Shown: piece after piece, positions 51,588 to 62,200 of the stretch
Numbering within the stretch: the first letter of the stretch is position 1
Layout of the letters: every line of letters starts with the position of its first letter
DNA from: Paenibacillus donghaensis
GTDB taxonomy: Bacteria; Bacillota; Bacilli; Paenibacillales; Paenibacillaceae
Reading direction: 5' to 3'
DNA: 64,000 bases
Assembly: GCF_002192415.1 (NCBI RefSeq)
Contig: NZ_CP021780.1
Location: forward strand, 372,001 to 436,000
Program-made: the position numbers and the translations under genes
Notes under the pieces: model-generated
Databases searched by the model: none
Told to the model about the DNA's origin: nothing
What the model saw: only the letters and a program-made list of their open reading frames with translations

Positions 51588-53120
51588 GTGCGGAAAATTT
51601 ATGTCTTTGATACAACGCTGCGTGACGGAGAGCAGTCACCGGGTGTGAACCTTAACACACGTGAGAAATTGGAAATTGCCTATCAGCTGGAGAAGCTGGG
51701 GGTAGACCGGATGGAAGCAGGTTTCCCTGCGGCTTCTCCCGGTGACTTAGCTTCCGTGAACGCTGTGGCCCGGGCCATGAAGAACCTGACTGTAATCGGA
51801 CTTTCCCGTGCGAGAGAGACCGACATTGACGCAGTCAAGGAAGCCCTGCAAGGGGCGGCAGATCCTTGCATTCATCTGTTCCTGGCGACCTCGCCTATCC
51901 ACCGCCAGCACAAGCTGCGCATGGATAAGAATCAGGTGCTGGAGACGGCTCAGGCCTCCATCCGGTATGCCAAGAAATATTTCTCGAAGGTAGAGTTTTC
52001 CCTGGAGGATGCGGGACGTACAGAATATGATTTTCTGGCCGAAATGGTAGGCATGGCTGTCCGTGAAGGGGCCAACGTGATTAACATTCCCGATACTGTA
52101 GGTTATCTGTACCCTTCGGAGTACGGGGCGATCTTCAAGTTCCTTAAGGAAACGGTGCCTGACATTGACCGCGTGCAGCTCAGCACACACTGTCACAACG
52201 ATCTGGGGATGGCTACAGCGAATGCATTGGCCGCGATCCAGAACGGTGCCGACCAGATTGAAGGGACGATCAACGGAATCGGGGAGCGTGCAGGCAATAC
52301 CGCGCTGGAAGAGGTGGCAATGGCGCTGGAGACACGCAGTGAGTTCTTCGGGGCCAAAACCTCGCTGGTCTTGTCCGAAATTTCCCGCACCAGCCGTTTG
52401 GTCAGCAAGCTGACGGGGATGGTTGTGCCTGGGAATAAAGCAATTGTGGGCGCCAATGCATTTGCCCATGAATCCGGCATTCACCAGGACGGCATGCTGA
52501 AGGACAAAACAACCTATGAGATTATGACTCCCGAGACGATCGGGCTGAAGGAAAGCAAGCTGGTGCTCGGCAAGCACTCCGGCCGGCATGCCTTCCGCGA
52601 CAATCTGAAGGAGCTGGGTTATGATCTTTCGGAAACGGAATTAAATGCAGCCTTCGCCAGATTCAAGGATCTCGCAGACAAGAAAAAAGAGGTGTCGGAT
52701 GAGGATATTCTGGCACTGATTGAAGACAAATTAATCGACACACCGGAAACCTTCAGCCTGCAGACGATCTATGTGACTTATGGCAATGAAGCGACGCCTA
52801 CAGCCAAGGTTATCATTAATGGACCGGAGGCACAGCCGATTGTGGCGGATGCGGAAGGAAATGGTTCGGTAGATGCGATCTACAACGCCATCGATAAGGC
52901 TACGGGTGAAGAGGTCACGCTTGGCGATTATTCCATCAAGGCCGTCAGCCACGGCAAAGACGCGCAGGGTGAGGTTCACGTAGTCTTGTCACAAGGTGGA
53001 GTAGCAGCACAGGGCCGTGGACTCAGTACCGACATTCTCGAAGCCAGTGCGCGGGCATATCTGGATGCGCTGAACAAGCTGATTGAGAAGCGCAAGACCG
53101 CTGTGCCGCAGGATCAATAA
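51588..53120 (+). CDS. leuA: 2-isopropylmalate synthase
   Basis: The first enzyme of the leucine branch, 510 residues. The catalytic TIM barrel starts with IYVFDTTLRDGEQSPGVNLN and contains the metal-binding HCHNDLGMATANALAAIQNG. The linker AFAHESGIHQDGML and the C-terminal allosteric LeuA dimer domain (about residues 385-500) are complete, so leucine feedback should be intact. GTG 51588 lies 7 nt after AGGAGGT; GTG 51579 would overlap that site. leuB, leuC and leuD do not follow here. Confidence 0.96.
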   Translation: MRKIYVFDTTLRDGEQSPGVNLNTREKLEIAYQLEKLGVDRMEAGFPAASPGDLASVNAVARAMKNLTVIGLSRARETDIDAVKEALQGAADPCIHLFLATSPIHRQHKLRMDKNQVLETAQASIRYAKKYFSKVEFSLEDAGRTEYDFLAEMVGMAVREGANVINIPDTVGYLYPSEYGAIFKFLKETVPDIDRVQLSTHCHNDLGMATANALAAIQNGADQIEGTINGIGERAGNTALEEVAMALETRSEFFGAKTSLVLSEISRTSRLVSKLTGMVVPGNKAIVGANAFAHESGIHQDGMLKDKTTYEIMTPETIGLKESKLVLGKHSGRHAFRDNLKELGYDLSETELNAAFARFKDLADKKKEVSDEDILALIEDKLIDTPETFSLQTIYVTYGNEATPTAKVIINGPEAQPIVADAEGNGSVDAIYNAIDKATGEEVTLGDYSIKAVSHGKDAQGEVHVVLSQGGVAAQGRGLSTDILEASARAYLDALNKLIEKRKTAVPQDQ

Positions 53121-53137
53121 TATATTGGAAATTATAG

Positions 53138-53184
53138 ACCGCTTTGCCTATGGATTCATTCCATTAGGTAAGGCGGTTTTTTTG
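53138..53184 (+). terminator. Terminator of the ilv-leuA operon
   Basis: ACCGCTTTGCCTA pairs with TAGGTAAGGCGGT, followed by seven T residues. Confidence 0.85.
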
Positions 53185-53356
53185 TGGATGGTCTGCAGAA
53201 CCTCCTTATCAGAAATTTCAGTGACATTTTGCATACCTTATTCGGTGAAAGGTGACAGATTAAACAGATCTGTTCAGTTTATGTACATGTGGCAATTGTA
53301 CTGTTAACAACAGGTCTTTAATAATACTGGAACCGAAATGGAGGCGTCTGGAAGGC

Positions 53357-56300
53357 ATGATGAAAAAAAGATTGGCAGCTATACTTGTGGCAGTTCTGCT
53401 CATAACGCAATGGTCTTATGCGTGGGGTCCCTTGTCACAGGCAACGGCAAAGGAGATTGAGAGTAACATTATTACCAGTGTAACTATGGCAGTATACGAG
53501 GCGGATAAAGTAACTGTAGTTACCGATGCCGTTTATGAGCAGGGTGCCAAGGTGAAACTGAATTATGAGTGGGAGCTGCCCTATGGAGGGGAATACAAGT
53601 CAGGGGATACCTTTGCTTTTGCCTTGCCGGCAGCCTTTGAATTGTTTAATGATATCGAAGGGCCCCTGATCTTCGGTGATATAAATGTGGGCAGCTTTGT
53701 GGTACATCAAGATACCCACCAGGTGGTCATGACATTTAATCAATTTGTAGAGACACATCAGGATATCCGCGGAACATTGCAGTTGGAAACGAAATTTGAT
53801 AAGGCTACCATTCAGGGCAGCACGATTCAGGAGATCCTGTTTCCAATTCGAGGTGGAGAATACAAGGTCAGCCTGAAATTCAAACCAGACGTTCAGAATC
53901 TGATAGAGAAAAAAGGGGTTCCTGCCGGCGATAACGCAGGTAATCTGAACGCTGAACAGATCAAGTGGACGGTCGATGTGAACAAGGTTGTAGATAATGT
54001 CTATAACGCTGAAGTTACTGACCAGATTCCTGTTGGTCTTGGCAAACCGTATGATATTAAGGTTTATCGCGCCGAAGTGAACCTGAAGGGTGAATATACG
54101 AATACGACTCCAATTCAGGAAGGCACGGATTATACAACAAGTGTAACCAACGAAACGTTAAAAGTGAATTTTACGGGTTCTCCGATTAAGGATGCTTACC
54201 GCATCGAGTATACAACGGATATTATTGACCCAACTCATCACACTACCTTTGTAAACAAAGCGACCTTTACAGGCAAAGACTATACACCTGTATCAGCTGA
54301 AGCAACGGTGTCCGTGGAGCATGGGGCACTGCTGAATAAATCTACTCCCCGTCATGACACCGCTACACGGGTGACTTACTGGGAGATCGATTACAACTAT
54401 GGCGAAACTGAAATTGCTGCTGCCGATGCAGTGCTGAGCGATTATTTCAGTGATTCTCAGGAGCTTTTGCTGGATTCAGTGGAAGTGTATGAGGTCGACT
54501 TCAAGGATTCCAAGGCTGGAACTGAACGGGCCAAGCTGACGAAGAACACTGACTATACGATTACTGCTCCTGCTCAGTTCAATTCGAATGAGCTTCAGAC
54601 AGAGAGCTTTCAATTGGACTTCAAGAATGATATCACTAAAGCCTACAAGATTAAATATCAGACCCGGACGCTTGACCGGGTAGAGGGTGAAGTGAAGCTT
54701 AAGAATACCGTCTACACTGGTACAGAGCACAAGTCTGTCGGGCGTGATCTGAATCAGGTAATTCTGAAGAAGTCCTGGAGCAACGCCGACTACAATAAAC
54801 ATACAGTGGATTGGAAGATAAGTCTTAATGAAGACAGTCATGTCATGAACGATGTGGAGATTACTGATTCATTCCCGACCGGCGGGCTGAAATTTATTCC
54901 TGGCAGTCTGCAGATCCGCGACAAGAATAATAACCTGCTCTCCGCTGCGAGTTATGAGCTGGTGTATACCAAACCTCTTGTTGAGAACAACGGATTTGTG
55001 ATTAAGTTCAAAGTTCCGGTCACCGGACCGCTTACTGTTGGCTACCAGACGGAGTTTAACAATGATTGGCTAGAGAGTAATGGCACAGCCTACAACTGGG
55101 TAACAGGAGATGCCAAATTCACCAATAAAGCCGAGCTCGACTGGGTTGATCCTGCTGAACCTTCGGTCACCAAACATTTGACAGCCGAAGCTACGTTTAA
55201 TCCGGACGAAAAGGTGAAAAAGAATGGCTACAAAAACGGCTCTTATAATCCAGCATCCAAACAAATAAGCTGGGAAATTGGCCTGAACTATAACAGCAAA
55301 CCGCTGCAAAATGCTGTTCTGACCGATGTGATTCAAAGCAACCAGCAAATGGAGAAAAGCTCAATTAAGGTTTATGCGCTGACGATTTCGGAGAATGGAA
55401 CTCCGCAACAGGGGAATGAGCTGAGTTCCACGCTGTATAAAGTGGAGTATGACGAAAGCAGCAAACTGCTGAAGATAAGCTTCAATAATCCAATCAGCAC
55501 CCCTTACCTAGTGAAGTTTACCACCAGCCTTAAGGGTCAGCTAACCGAAGATAAAACCATTTCCAATACAGCCAAGCTGCTGGATGGGACAAAGGCTGTA
55601 TCCAAGGATCTGACAGCTACTGTGACAATCCCCTATGGCGGCGAATATGCCGAGAAAAGCGGAGTGCGCAGCGGCAGCAAAGTCAACTGGACGATTCATA
55701 TCAACCGCAATCAATCCTATGTGCAAAATGCCGTTATTACAGATGAAAGCAGCAGTAATCTGATGCTTCTGCCATCCTCCTTCCATCTGTATAATACTCT
55801 GAGAGAAGAGCTGGTGAAAGACAAGGACTATTCTCTTGCCATAACTACCGATGAAGTAAGCGGCAAGCAGACCTTTGTGCTTAAATTCCACAAGGCTATT
55901 GAAGAGGTTTATGTGCTGGAATATCAAACACTTTTTGCTGTAGAGAAAGAGGGAGAAGAAGTCACCAACACCGTGGAATTTACGGGCGATGGAGTGAAAA
56001 AGGACGTAATAAAAACCTCCAAGGTCATCATTAACGGGATTTCCGGCGGATCAGGCACAGGCAGCGGGGTAAGAAGCACACTAAGTGTCCTAAAAGTGGA
56101 TGACCAGGATGACAAAAAGCTTCTAGCAGGTGCTACCTTTGTTCTGTACCGCTTATCAAGCTCGGGACGCGATGAAGTGGAAACTGTCATAACAGATGCC
56201 ACAGGAACTGCCAAATTCAGCAATCTGTGGTCAGGAAACTATGTACTAGTCGAGACTGCCGCACCGAAAGGATACATTCTCGACAAAACGGAGCGTCAGG

Positions 56301-57346
56301 TTACACTTAATTCAACGACTGTCTACACAGTGAAGAATAAGTCTGTAGTAGTACCTACGGCAACACCGGTATCGCCAACGCCAGTACCGACGGTATCGCC
56401 AACGCCAGTACCGACGGTATCGCCAACGCCAGTACCGACAGTATCGCCAACGCCAGTACCGACGGTATCGCCAACGCCAGTACCGACGGTATCGCCAACG
56501 CCAGTACCGACGGTATCGCCAACGCCAGTACCGACGGCAACACCAACGCCAGTACCAACGGTATCGCCAACGCCAGTACCGACGGCAACACCAACGTCAG
56601 TACCAACGGCAACACCAACGCCAGTACCAACGGTAGCGCCAACGCCAGTACCGACAGCAACACCAACGCCAGTACCAACGGCAATACCAACGCCAGTACC
56701 AACGGCAACACCAACGCCAGTACCGACGGTAGCGCCAACACCGGTGCCAGATCCTTACTATCCTACTTGGCCGACTGTTACACCATCAACCGTACCGGGA
56801 GTTGTTGGGACACCAGCTCCATCCGCTACGCCTGAAGTAACAACTACACCTTCTGTAGCTCCTGTGCCATCGGCTACACCAGTACCGCCGATTGCGAGCA
56901 GCACGCCTGCGGTACCGCAGAACACCACACCGCCGGTTCAGCCTACGGAAACGGTGACTACGGTTGAAGAGGTACCGATTGAGGGCGAAATCCCCTTGGG
57001 CGGGATTCCGAGTATAGGAGATCAACCGTCGAATGGCAAAGTGATTCTTACTCCCGATGGGAAATGGGTTTACACACCAAATCCTGGATTTACCGGGAAA
57101 GATCAATTCACAATTGTGGTGACGGATGAAGACGGAAATGAAGAAGAAGTTCTTATAGAAATTGATGTAGAGGAAGTACCGAAAGGTACAGTGACAGATA
57201 CTCCAGAAGGAGACGGACTGCCAGCAGCAGTCCTGCCGAAGACCGGAGAAGAAAGTGCATGGTTGATTTACTTATCAGGGGCTGCTCTCATTATTCTCGG
57301 TTTGGTGCTGAGCAGAAGATTCAAGCGCAGTGACAGCTCCAAATAA
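53357..57346 (+). CDS. LPKTG-anchored surface adhesin with collagen-binding-like repeats
   Basis: A wall-anchored protein of 1329 residues. A signal peptide covers about 1-31 (LAAILVAVLLITQWSYAWG). Residues 35-900 hold a first adhesin domain and about five collagen-adhesin-like domains, each starting near a W-x-I/V motif (IKWTVDVN, VTYWEIDYN, VDWKISLN, ISWEIGLNY, VNWTIHINRN). A SpaA/Cna-B type domain lies at about 906-995 (VLKVDDQDDKKLLAGATF, YVLVETAAPKGY), likely with an isopeptide bond. Then comes a TPVPTVSP repeat stalk (about 1001-1135), a cadherin-like domain (GKWVYTPNPGFTGKDQF), and LPKTG at 1293-1297 with a membrane helix and KRS tail. No sortase gene is nearby. Confidence 0.92.
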   Translation: MMKKRLAAILVAVLLITQWSYAWGPLSQATAKEIESNIITSVTMAVYEADKVTVVTDAVYEQGAKVKLNYEWELPYGGEYKSGDTFAFALPAAFELFNDIEGPLIFGDINVGSFVVHQDTHQVVMTFNQFVETHQDIRGTLQLETKFDKATIQGSTIQEILFPIRGGEYKVSLKFKPDVQNLIEKKGVPAGDNAGNLNAEQIKWTVDVNKVVDNVYNAEVTDQIPVGLGKPYDIKVYRAEVNLKGEYTNTTPIQEGTDYTTSVTNETLKVNFTGSPIKDAYRIEYTTDIIDPTHHTTFVNKATFTGKDYTPVSAEATVSVEHGALLNKSTPRHDTATRVTYWEIDYNYGETEIAAADAVLSDYFSDSQELLLDSVEVYEVDFKDSKAGTERAKLTKNTDYTITAPAQFNSNELQTESFQLDFKNDITKAYKIKYQTRTLDRVEGEVKLKNTVYTGTEHKSVGRDLNQVILKKSWSNADYNKHTVDWKISLNEDSHVMNDVEITDSFPTGGLKFIPGSLQIRDKNNNLLSAASYELVYTKPLVENNGFVIKFKVPVTGPLTVGYQTEFNNDWLESNGTAYNWVTGDAKFTNKAELDWVDPAEPSVTKHLTAEATFNPDEKVKKNGYKNGSYNPASKQISWEIGLNYNSKPLQNAVLTDVIQSNQQMEKSSIKVYALTISENGTPQQGNELSSTLYKVEYDESSKLLKISFNNPISTPYLVKFTTSLKGQLTEDKTISNTAKLLDGTKAVSKDLTATVTIPYGGEYAEKSGVRSGSKVNWTIHINRNQSYVQNAVITDESSSNLMLLPSSFHLYNTLREELVKDKDYSLAITTDEVSGKQTFVLKFHKAIEEVYVLEYQTLFAVEKEGEEVTNTVEFTGDGVKKDVIKTSKVIINGISGGSGTGSGVRSTLSVLKVDDQDDKKLLAGATFVLYRLSSSGRDEVETVITDATGTAKFSNLWSGNYVLVETAAPKGYILDKTERQVTLNSTTVYTVKNKSVVVPTATPVSPTPVPTVSPTPVPTVSPTPVPTVSPTPVPTVSPTPVPTVSPTPVPTVSPTPVPTATPTPVPTVSPTPVPTATPTSVPTATPTPVPTVAPTPVPTATPTPVPTAIPTPVPTATPTPVPTVAPTPVPDPYYPTWPTVTPSTVPGVVGTPAPSATPEVTTTPSVAPVPSATPVPPIASSTPAVPQNTTPPVQPTETVTTVEEVPIEGEIPLGGIPSIGDQPSNGKVILTPDGKWVYTPNPGFTGKDQFTIVVTDEDGNEEEVLIEIDVEEVPKGTVTDTPEGDGLPAAVLPKTGEESAWLIYLSGAALIILGLVLSRRFKRSDSSK
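56361..56750 (+). repeat. 24-bp in-frame repeats encoding the TPVP stalk
   Basis: About 16 copies of CCAACGCCAGTACCGACGGT plus ATCG (or variants with GCAACA / GTAGCG). The repeat encodes an eight-residue unit TPVPTVSP/TPVPTATP. Such DNA repeats expand and contract by slippage, so stalk length may vary between strains. Confidence 0.9.
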
Positions 57347-57368
57347 GAGAGAAGTTTTCCTCAATACA

Positions 57369-57408
57369 AAACCAGCAAGCCTCCGAATTAACGGGGCTTG
57401 CTGGTTTT
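57369..57408. terminator. Terminator of the adhesin gene
   Basis: AACCAGCAAGCC pairs with GGCTTGCTGGTT, followed by TTTTCATTT. Confidence 0.85.
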
Positions 57409-57441
57409 TCATTTATTGACCCCCATGGCACCACGGAGGAA

Positions 57442-58074
57442 TGATATCTCAGAGCGGAATGTATAGGCGAAGTAGGGACGGTTGAGTGATATTCCTGCGA
57501 GTATACATCTTTTTTAGCGAAAGTCTGTTTGAACAAAACGGAATACCTGCGAAAATAGTTACTACTTAGGACTCCTTATAAAAAGATTTACGCAGATTCT
57601 GTTCCATCTTTAGGGAGCCGAACAATTAGTTGCGAAACTGCATCTATTTAACCGATTTTTTCCGTTTTGGAGGAAATAAGTGCGAAAACGCATCTATTTT
57701 AGACTTTTGACCGTTCCAGAGTGATTTACTCGAAATTAGTTGCAGATTTGCACTTATTTGCCTGCAAATGGACGTTTCGGCTGAATTTAGTTGCAGTTTC
57801 GCATCTAATTACTCGGAAGGCTTCAGGGCAGACTCTAAATCCTGGCTGGAACCTAAGTAGTAACCGAAAATACATCTTTTAGCTTATATATCGCCTTTTT
57901 CGATGGATACACTCTGAAGTACCTGTATTTTTGCAGGAATATTCGTTTATAGGCTCGACTTCTCTGATAAACCTGCACGCTTGCAGGTTTTCCTTTAAGA
58001 CTTAAGATTCCCACGCCGCTGCACGAGCTGCTGAGGAATAATAGCACACGTGATCTCAGGGCGGATTGTATAGG
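57442..58074. repeat. Type C module array bounded by direct repeats
   Basis: TGATATCTCAGAGCGGAATG plus TATAGG (57442-57467) recurs as TGATCTCAGGGCGGATTG plus TATAGG (58051-58074), a direct repeat of about 24 bp. Between them, modules TATTCCTGCGAGTATACATC (57490) and AATACCTGCGAAAATA (57542) are followed by inverted ones GTATTTTTGCAGGAATATTC (57921) and ACCTGCACGCTTGCAGG (57971). Element 4 is inserted in the second module. Confidence 0.55.
57558..57865. mobile_element. MITE-like element 4 (type A modules), 308 bp
   Basis: The ends are GTTACTACTTAGGACTCC and GGAACCTAAGTAGTAACC, with perfect 7-bp direct repeats GAAAATA at 57551-57557 and 57866-57872. Four cores AATTAGTTGCGAAACTGC, AAATAAGTGCGAAAACGC and the inverted GTTGCAGATTTGCACTTATT and GTTGCAGTTTCGCATCTAAT lie at about 50-bp spacing. 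It is a near copy of element 3. Confidence 0.8.
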
Positions 58075-58101
58075 TTTTGAAGGAGAGAAGCGTATTCCCT
58101 A

Positions 58102-59247
58102 TTATCGCTGCTCTTGGTATTTCAGCTTCCACTGGTCATACCAGCTCTGGACATTGGCGGGAACTGCTACACCCAGTTCATCCTTTAGCAGTTTAGCAAG
58201 CATGCGGTATTGCTCTTCTACAGCGGAGCGGTCACCGATACTGGTGTAAGCCTTCATTAATCCCAAATGGCCCTGTTCGTAATACGGCTGCAGCTCGATG
58301 ACTCTCTGGTAGACCGTTATCGCTTCAGGAATTCTTCCGCTTCCTGTATAGAACTCAGCCAAACCCATGGCATGATGCAGCCATATGCTGCTTAGGCGCT
58401 GCCGCTCGCCTTCCGCCCATAAATAATCGTAATCAGCAAAATAATCGCCTATATAGAAATCGAACAGTCGCTGATGCTCCTCCATATTGTCAGCCATAAT
58501 CGAATGCAGGGCATGGATGCCCATCTCCCATTCGGTAACGTCCAGCAGCAACGGGCCGGAATGCAGCGTATAACCTTCACCGCCGCTGAAATTGGTAATT
58601 TGCAGGTCGATGTCGCCCTGCTTCAGGCATTGTCTGACCTGATAAATCGTTGTATAGAGATGAGTTGAGGCTTTTTTGCGTTCGAAGTCTGGCCAGAGCA
58701 TTTCCAGGAGAATATCCTTACTGACAAAACGGTTGCGGTTATGCAGCAGATAGGCGAAGAGCTCCTGGGCTTTGGAGGTACGCCAGCGAATGCTCAGCAG
58801 CGGCTGTCCGCCGCGCTCAAACCTGAGGGATTGGAAACAACGCAGCATAGTCTGCTGTTCCTGTTGCAAGCTAAGCGTGGTCGGCTGGACTCTGGATTTC
58901 AGGCGCTGTACAGTTTTGAGCAGACGTTCCCGCAATACAGGCTTCAGAATATAATCAAGTGCGCTCAGTTCGAAGGCTTCTATGGCATAGCTGTTATAGG
59001 CAGTAACAAAAACAATGTCCGCAGAAGGACAAATCTCCTGCATAAGTTCAGCCGCCTGCAGACCATTGATCTCGGGCATGTCGATATCCAGGAAAATCAC
59101 GTCAGGTTTCCACTGCGCCAGGCAGCGGATTGCCTCGGATGGGTCAGTATAAGCTGCAACAACCTCTACAACTGCCGACTCTTTAAGCATAAGCTCCAAT
59201 TTCATCAGAGCCAGCCGCTCGTCGTCCACCAATATGGCCTGAATCAT
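58102..59247 (-). CDS. Response regulator with SARP/BTAD-type output
   Basis: A regulator of 381 residues. The receiver domain (1-120) has the acidic DD pair, the phospho-acceptor Asp54 (FLDIDMPEI), and Lys102 (YILKPV). After a linker, an OmpR-type winged helix (FERGGQPLLSIRWRTSKAQE, EMLWPDFERKKASTHLYTTI) joins a bacterial transcriptional activator domain made of TPR-like helices (VYQRVIELQPYYEQGHLGLM). ATG 59247 lies 37 nt after the stop of the histidine kinase on the same strand, so the two form a two-component system. The target genes are unknown; the neighbouring adhesin is a guess. Confidence 0.9.
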   Translation of the reverse strand: MIQAILVDDERLALMKLELMLKESAVVEVVAAYTDPSEAIRCLAQWKPDVIFLDIDMPEINGLQAAELMQEICPSADIVFVTAYNSYAIEAFELSALDYILKPVLRERLLKTVQRLKSRVQPTTLSLQQEQQTMLRCFQSLRFERGGQPLLSIRWRTSKAQELFAYLLHNRNRFVSKDILLEMLWPDFERKKASTHLYTTIYQVRQCLKQGDIDLQITNFSGGEGYTLHSGPLLLDVTEWEMGIHALHSIMADNMEEHQRLFDFYIGDYFADYDYLWAEGERQRLSSIWLHHAMGLAEFYTGSGRIPEAITVYQRVIELQPYYEQGHLGLMKAYTSIGDRSAVEEQYRMLAKLLKDELGVAVPANVQSWYDQWKLKYQEQR

Positions 59248-59284
59248 GGTATCCCTCCTTTTGTTTATTGGCTGTCCTGCTGTG

Positions 59285-62200
59285 CTAATGGTGCGAAATC
59301 ACTGGAGGAACTGTAAATACAACCCTGGTCCCCTCATCAGGGCGGCTCCAAATCTGCAGCCCGCTGCGATAGGCGCGCAGCAGGCGCCGATGTGTGTTCA
59401 GCAGTCCGATTCCCCGGTCTATGGCCGGGGGATCATCAAGCAGTGTCTGCAGCTGATCCAGGGTCATTCCTTTGCCATTATCTGAAATGGTGACTTCGAA
59501 GCCATTTTCAGGGGAGCCGGTAACGGCAATATGGACGTTACCTCCCCGGGAACGGTTAAGAATTCCGTGGCGAACCGCATTCTCTACAAGCGGCTGGATG
59601 GTAAGCGGAGGCAGCAGGAAATATCCTGCATAATCCAGCTCCCACGTAATGTCCAGCCGCTCTACGAAGCGTTCCTTCTCAATGTAGAGATAAGTGCGGA
59701 CCAATTCCAGCTCGCGTTCAATCGGAATCAGAGGCTCGGCATTCAGGAAATTAAAGCTTAGGCGCAGATAGGTGCTGAGGGCGTCGATCATACCCAGCAT
59801 TTTCTCCGTGTCCAAGGAAGCCAGCGCTGATATCGCATTTAAGGTGTTGAACAGAAAGTGGGGCTGGATCTGCGCCTGCAGATAGGCGGCCTCCAGTCTC
59901 AGTTGCTTGTGAACCGATGACTTCAGCTCCGTTAATGAAGCTACCCTTGCCCGTAATTCGATGGCATTAACCGGCTTGCTGACATAATCATTGGCACCTG
60001 CCTGGAAGCCGGCTAGCATATCCTGCGGTTCGCTGCGTGCGGTAAGAAGCAGGACTGGCAGATCTGTGACAGAGTAATGCTCGCGAATGATACGGGTCAG
60101 CTCGTAGCCGGACATGCCAGGCATCATCACGTCGGAAATAACCAAATCCCACTGTTCAAGTCCCAGTCTGGATAGGGCTTCAGCGCCGCTTGTGGCAGTA
60201 TGAATCTCGTGATGGTTGGCACGCAGTATGCCGGAGAGCACTCTCAGGTTAACCGGATCATCGTCAATCGCCAGCACTCTGACGGTATCTGCTGCTGTTT
60301 TCATGCTTGCTGCCGGTGCTGCGGGCAGGGAAACAGCAGCTTCATTATATACATTCCCAAGAAGCGGTGGGGTCATTGAAGAGCTCTCTGTGTCACTGGC
60401 AGCACTTATTCCGGCAAGCGGGAGCGTAAAGGTGAACACCGAGCCTGCGCCAAGTTCAGAGGTTACGCTTAAGGTTCCTCCTTGAAGCTCGACCAGCTGC
60501 TTGCAGATGCTTAGTCCCAGGCCAATGCCGCCCCCTATGCCCGTTATGCTGGAATCTCCCTGCTCATAGGGGAGGAATATCCGGTTGCAGGTCTCGGCGT
60601 CCATTCCGATGCCCGTATCCATTACGTGAATCCGGGCGGTTTGCCGCACCGCTTCCGCCTGAATGGATACGGTGCCTTCCGGCGTATATTTAACCGCATT
60701 CTGCAGCAGGTTGAATAGGATCTGGATCACTCTTTTCTCATCACCGACAACCGGAGGGAAGGCGTCCGCGATATCCATCCGCAGCTTCAGCGGTTTGCCG
60801 TCTGTCATGAATCGCAGCATATCAAGCACACCAGAGGCCAGAGACTGGATCTGGATCGGGCCCGGCTGTAGCTGCAGGCTGCTCTCCCTCAGCTGAGACA
60901 AGTCCAGCAGATCATTCAGCAGCAATGACATTCGCCGTCCTACGGTAATCAGCAGCTCCAGATTAGCAGCGTTCTCTGTGCGAAGCGAATCCTGCTCACT
61001 CTCAAGAACACTCTGGGCGATATTAATGATGCCATGCAGAGGGTTCCTCAGCTCATGAGACGTATTGGCGAGAAAATCATCCTTTTGCTTGATGGCCCGG
61101 GTGAGATGTTCGGCCAGTTTGGCGGTCTGCTCGGCATTCCAGAAATAACGCCTGAACCAGAACGTGGCGAAGCCCAGGAAGGCGACAATCAGATCAAAGG
61201 GGTAAAAGGTTATGCCGAGCGGCGAGAAATTTTTGATTACTCCCCATAATGTACTGCTCGTAATACTGGCTGCTGCCAGCAGAAGGAACACAGCGCCATC
61301 TTCTTTCTGCTTCAAGGAACTGAGAATCAGCATAAACACACTGACGGACATGGCAAACAGCAGCAACAGATATATAAGGCTTACTGCCCCGAACAGCTTG
61401 TTATTAAAAGGCACGATTATGATCAGGAGCGTAAACAGCGCAGACAGAAGAGTCAGAAGGTTTACCGGCTGAAGCCGGACACTGGAGAACAACAAATGCT
61501 TGCCCAGTTGAAGCATGAAAACAAAAGTGCCCAGATAAGCCAGCAGCATAAGCTTGGTGGAGAATCCCAGGCTCAGCGGGAGCCAGACCTGCAGCAGCTT
61601 GTCATCGTCAGACAATATGCTGACGGTAGCACAAATGACCATAAGGGAAAAATACAGCAGCACCTTCTGCCTGGGGCTTATCAGATAGAGAATGACAGCG
61701 TACAGTCCATGGAGCATCAGCACAATACAGACCATCAGCTGCATCCCAATAGAGAACATGCGCTCTTTGTTAATTGCCGCCTCCGTACCAAACAGCACAG
61801 GCCTCAGAATTCCTCCGTCGTTCTTGTTGTCATAGTTGGCCGTCTGGATTCTTATATCCAGCTCACCCGTGGCTGTGGTCAACGAGGCTGAATACGGAAC
61901 GTCACTGGCCTTATACAGTGCTCTACGCTCAGCTGGTGTTCCCGAATTTCCCAGCAAACGTCCATTCACATACAGCTGGGACGAGGTTTGAATCCCTGAT
62001 AAGATGAAACCAAAGGATTGTTCGCCGGGGTCGGTGAGAATCCGCAGGCGGTAGGTAGCATAACCATAAGCATTCTCTCTGTCAGTCCAGGCTGCCGTGG
62101 TCCAGCTCCCGGGTACATGAAGAAAAGACCTGCCGGTTGGTGCTGTCGCGGATAAGCCGGATGATGAAGGGAGCCACTGTGAAGGATAGAACTCCCATTC

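Noticed and set aside
56355..56741. Minus-strand Leu/Ala/Val repeat protein inside the adhesin gene
   Set aside because: Antisense of the in-frame 24-bp stalk repeat; the plus-strand adhesin is clearly the coding one.
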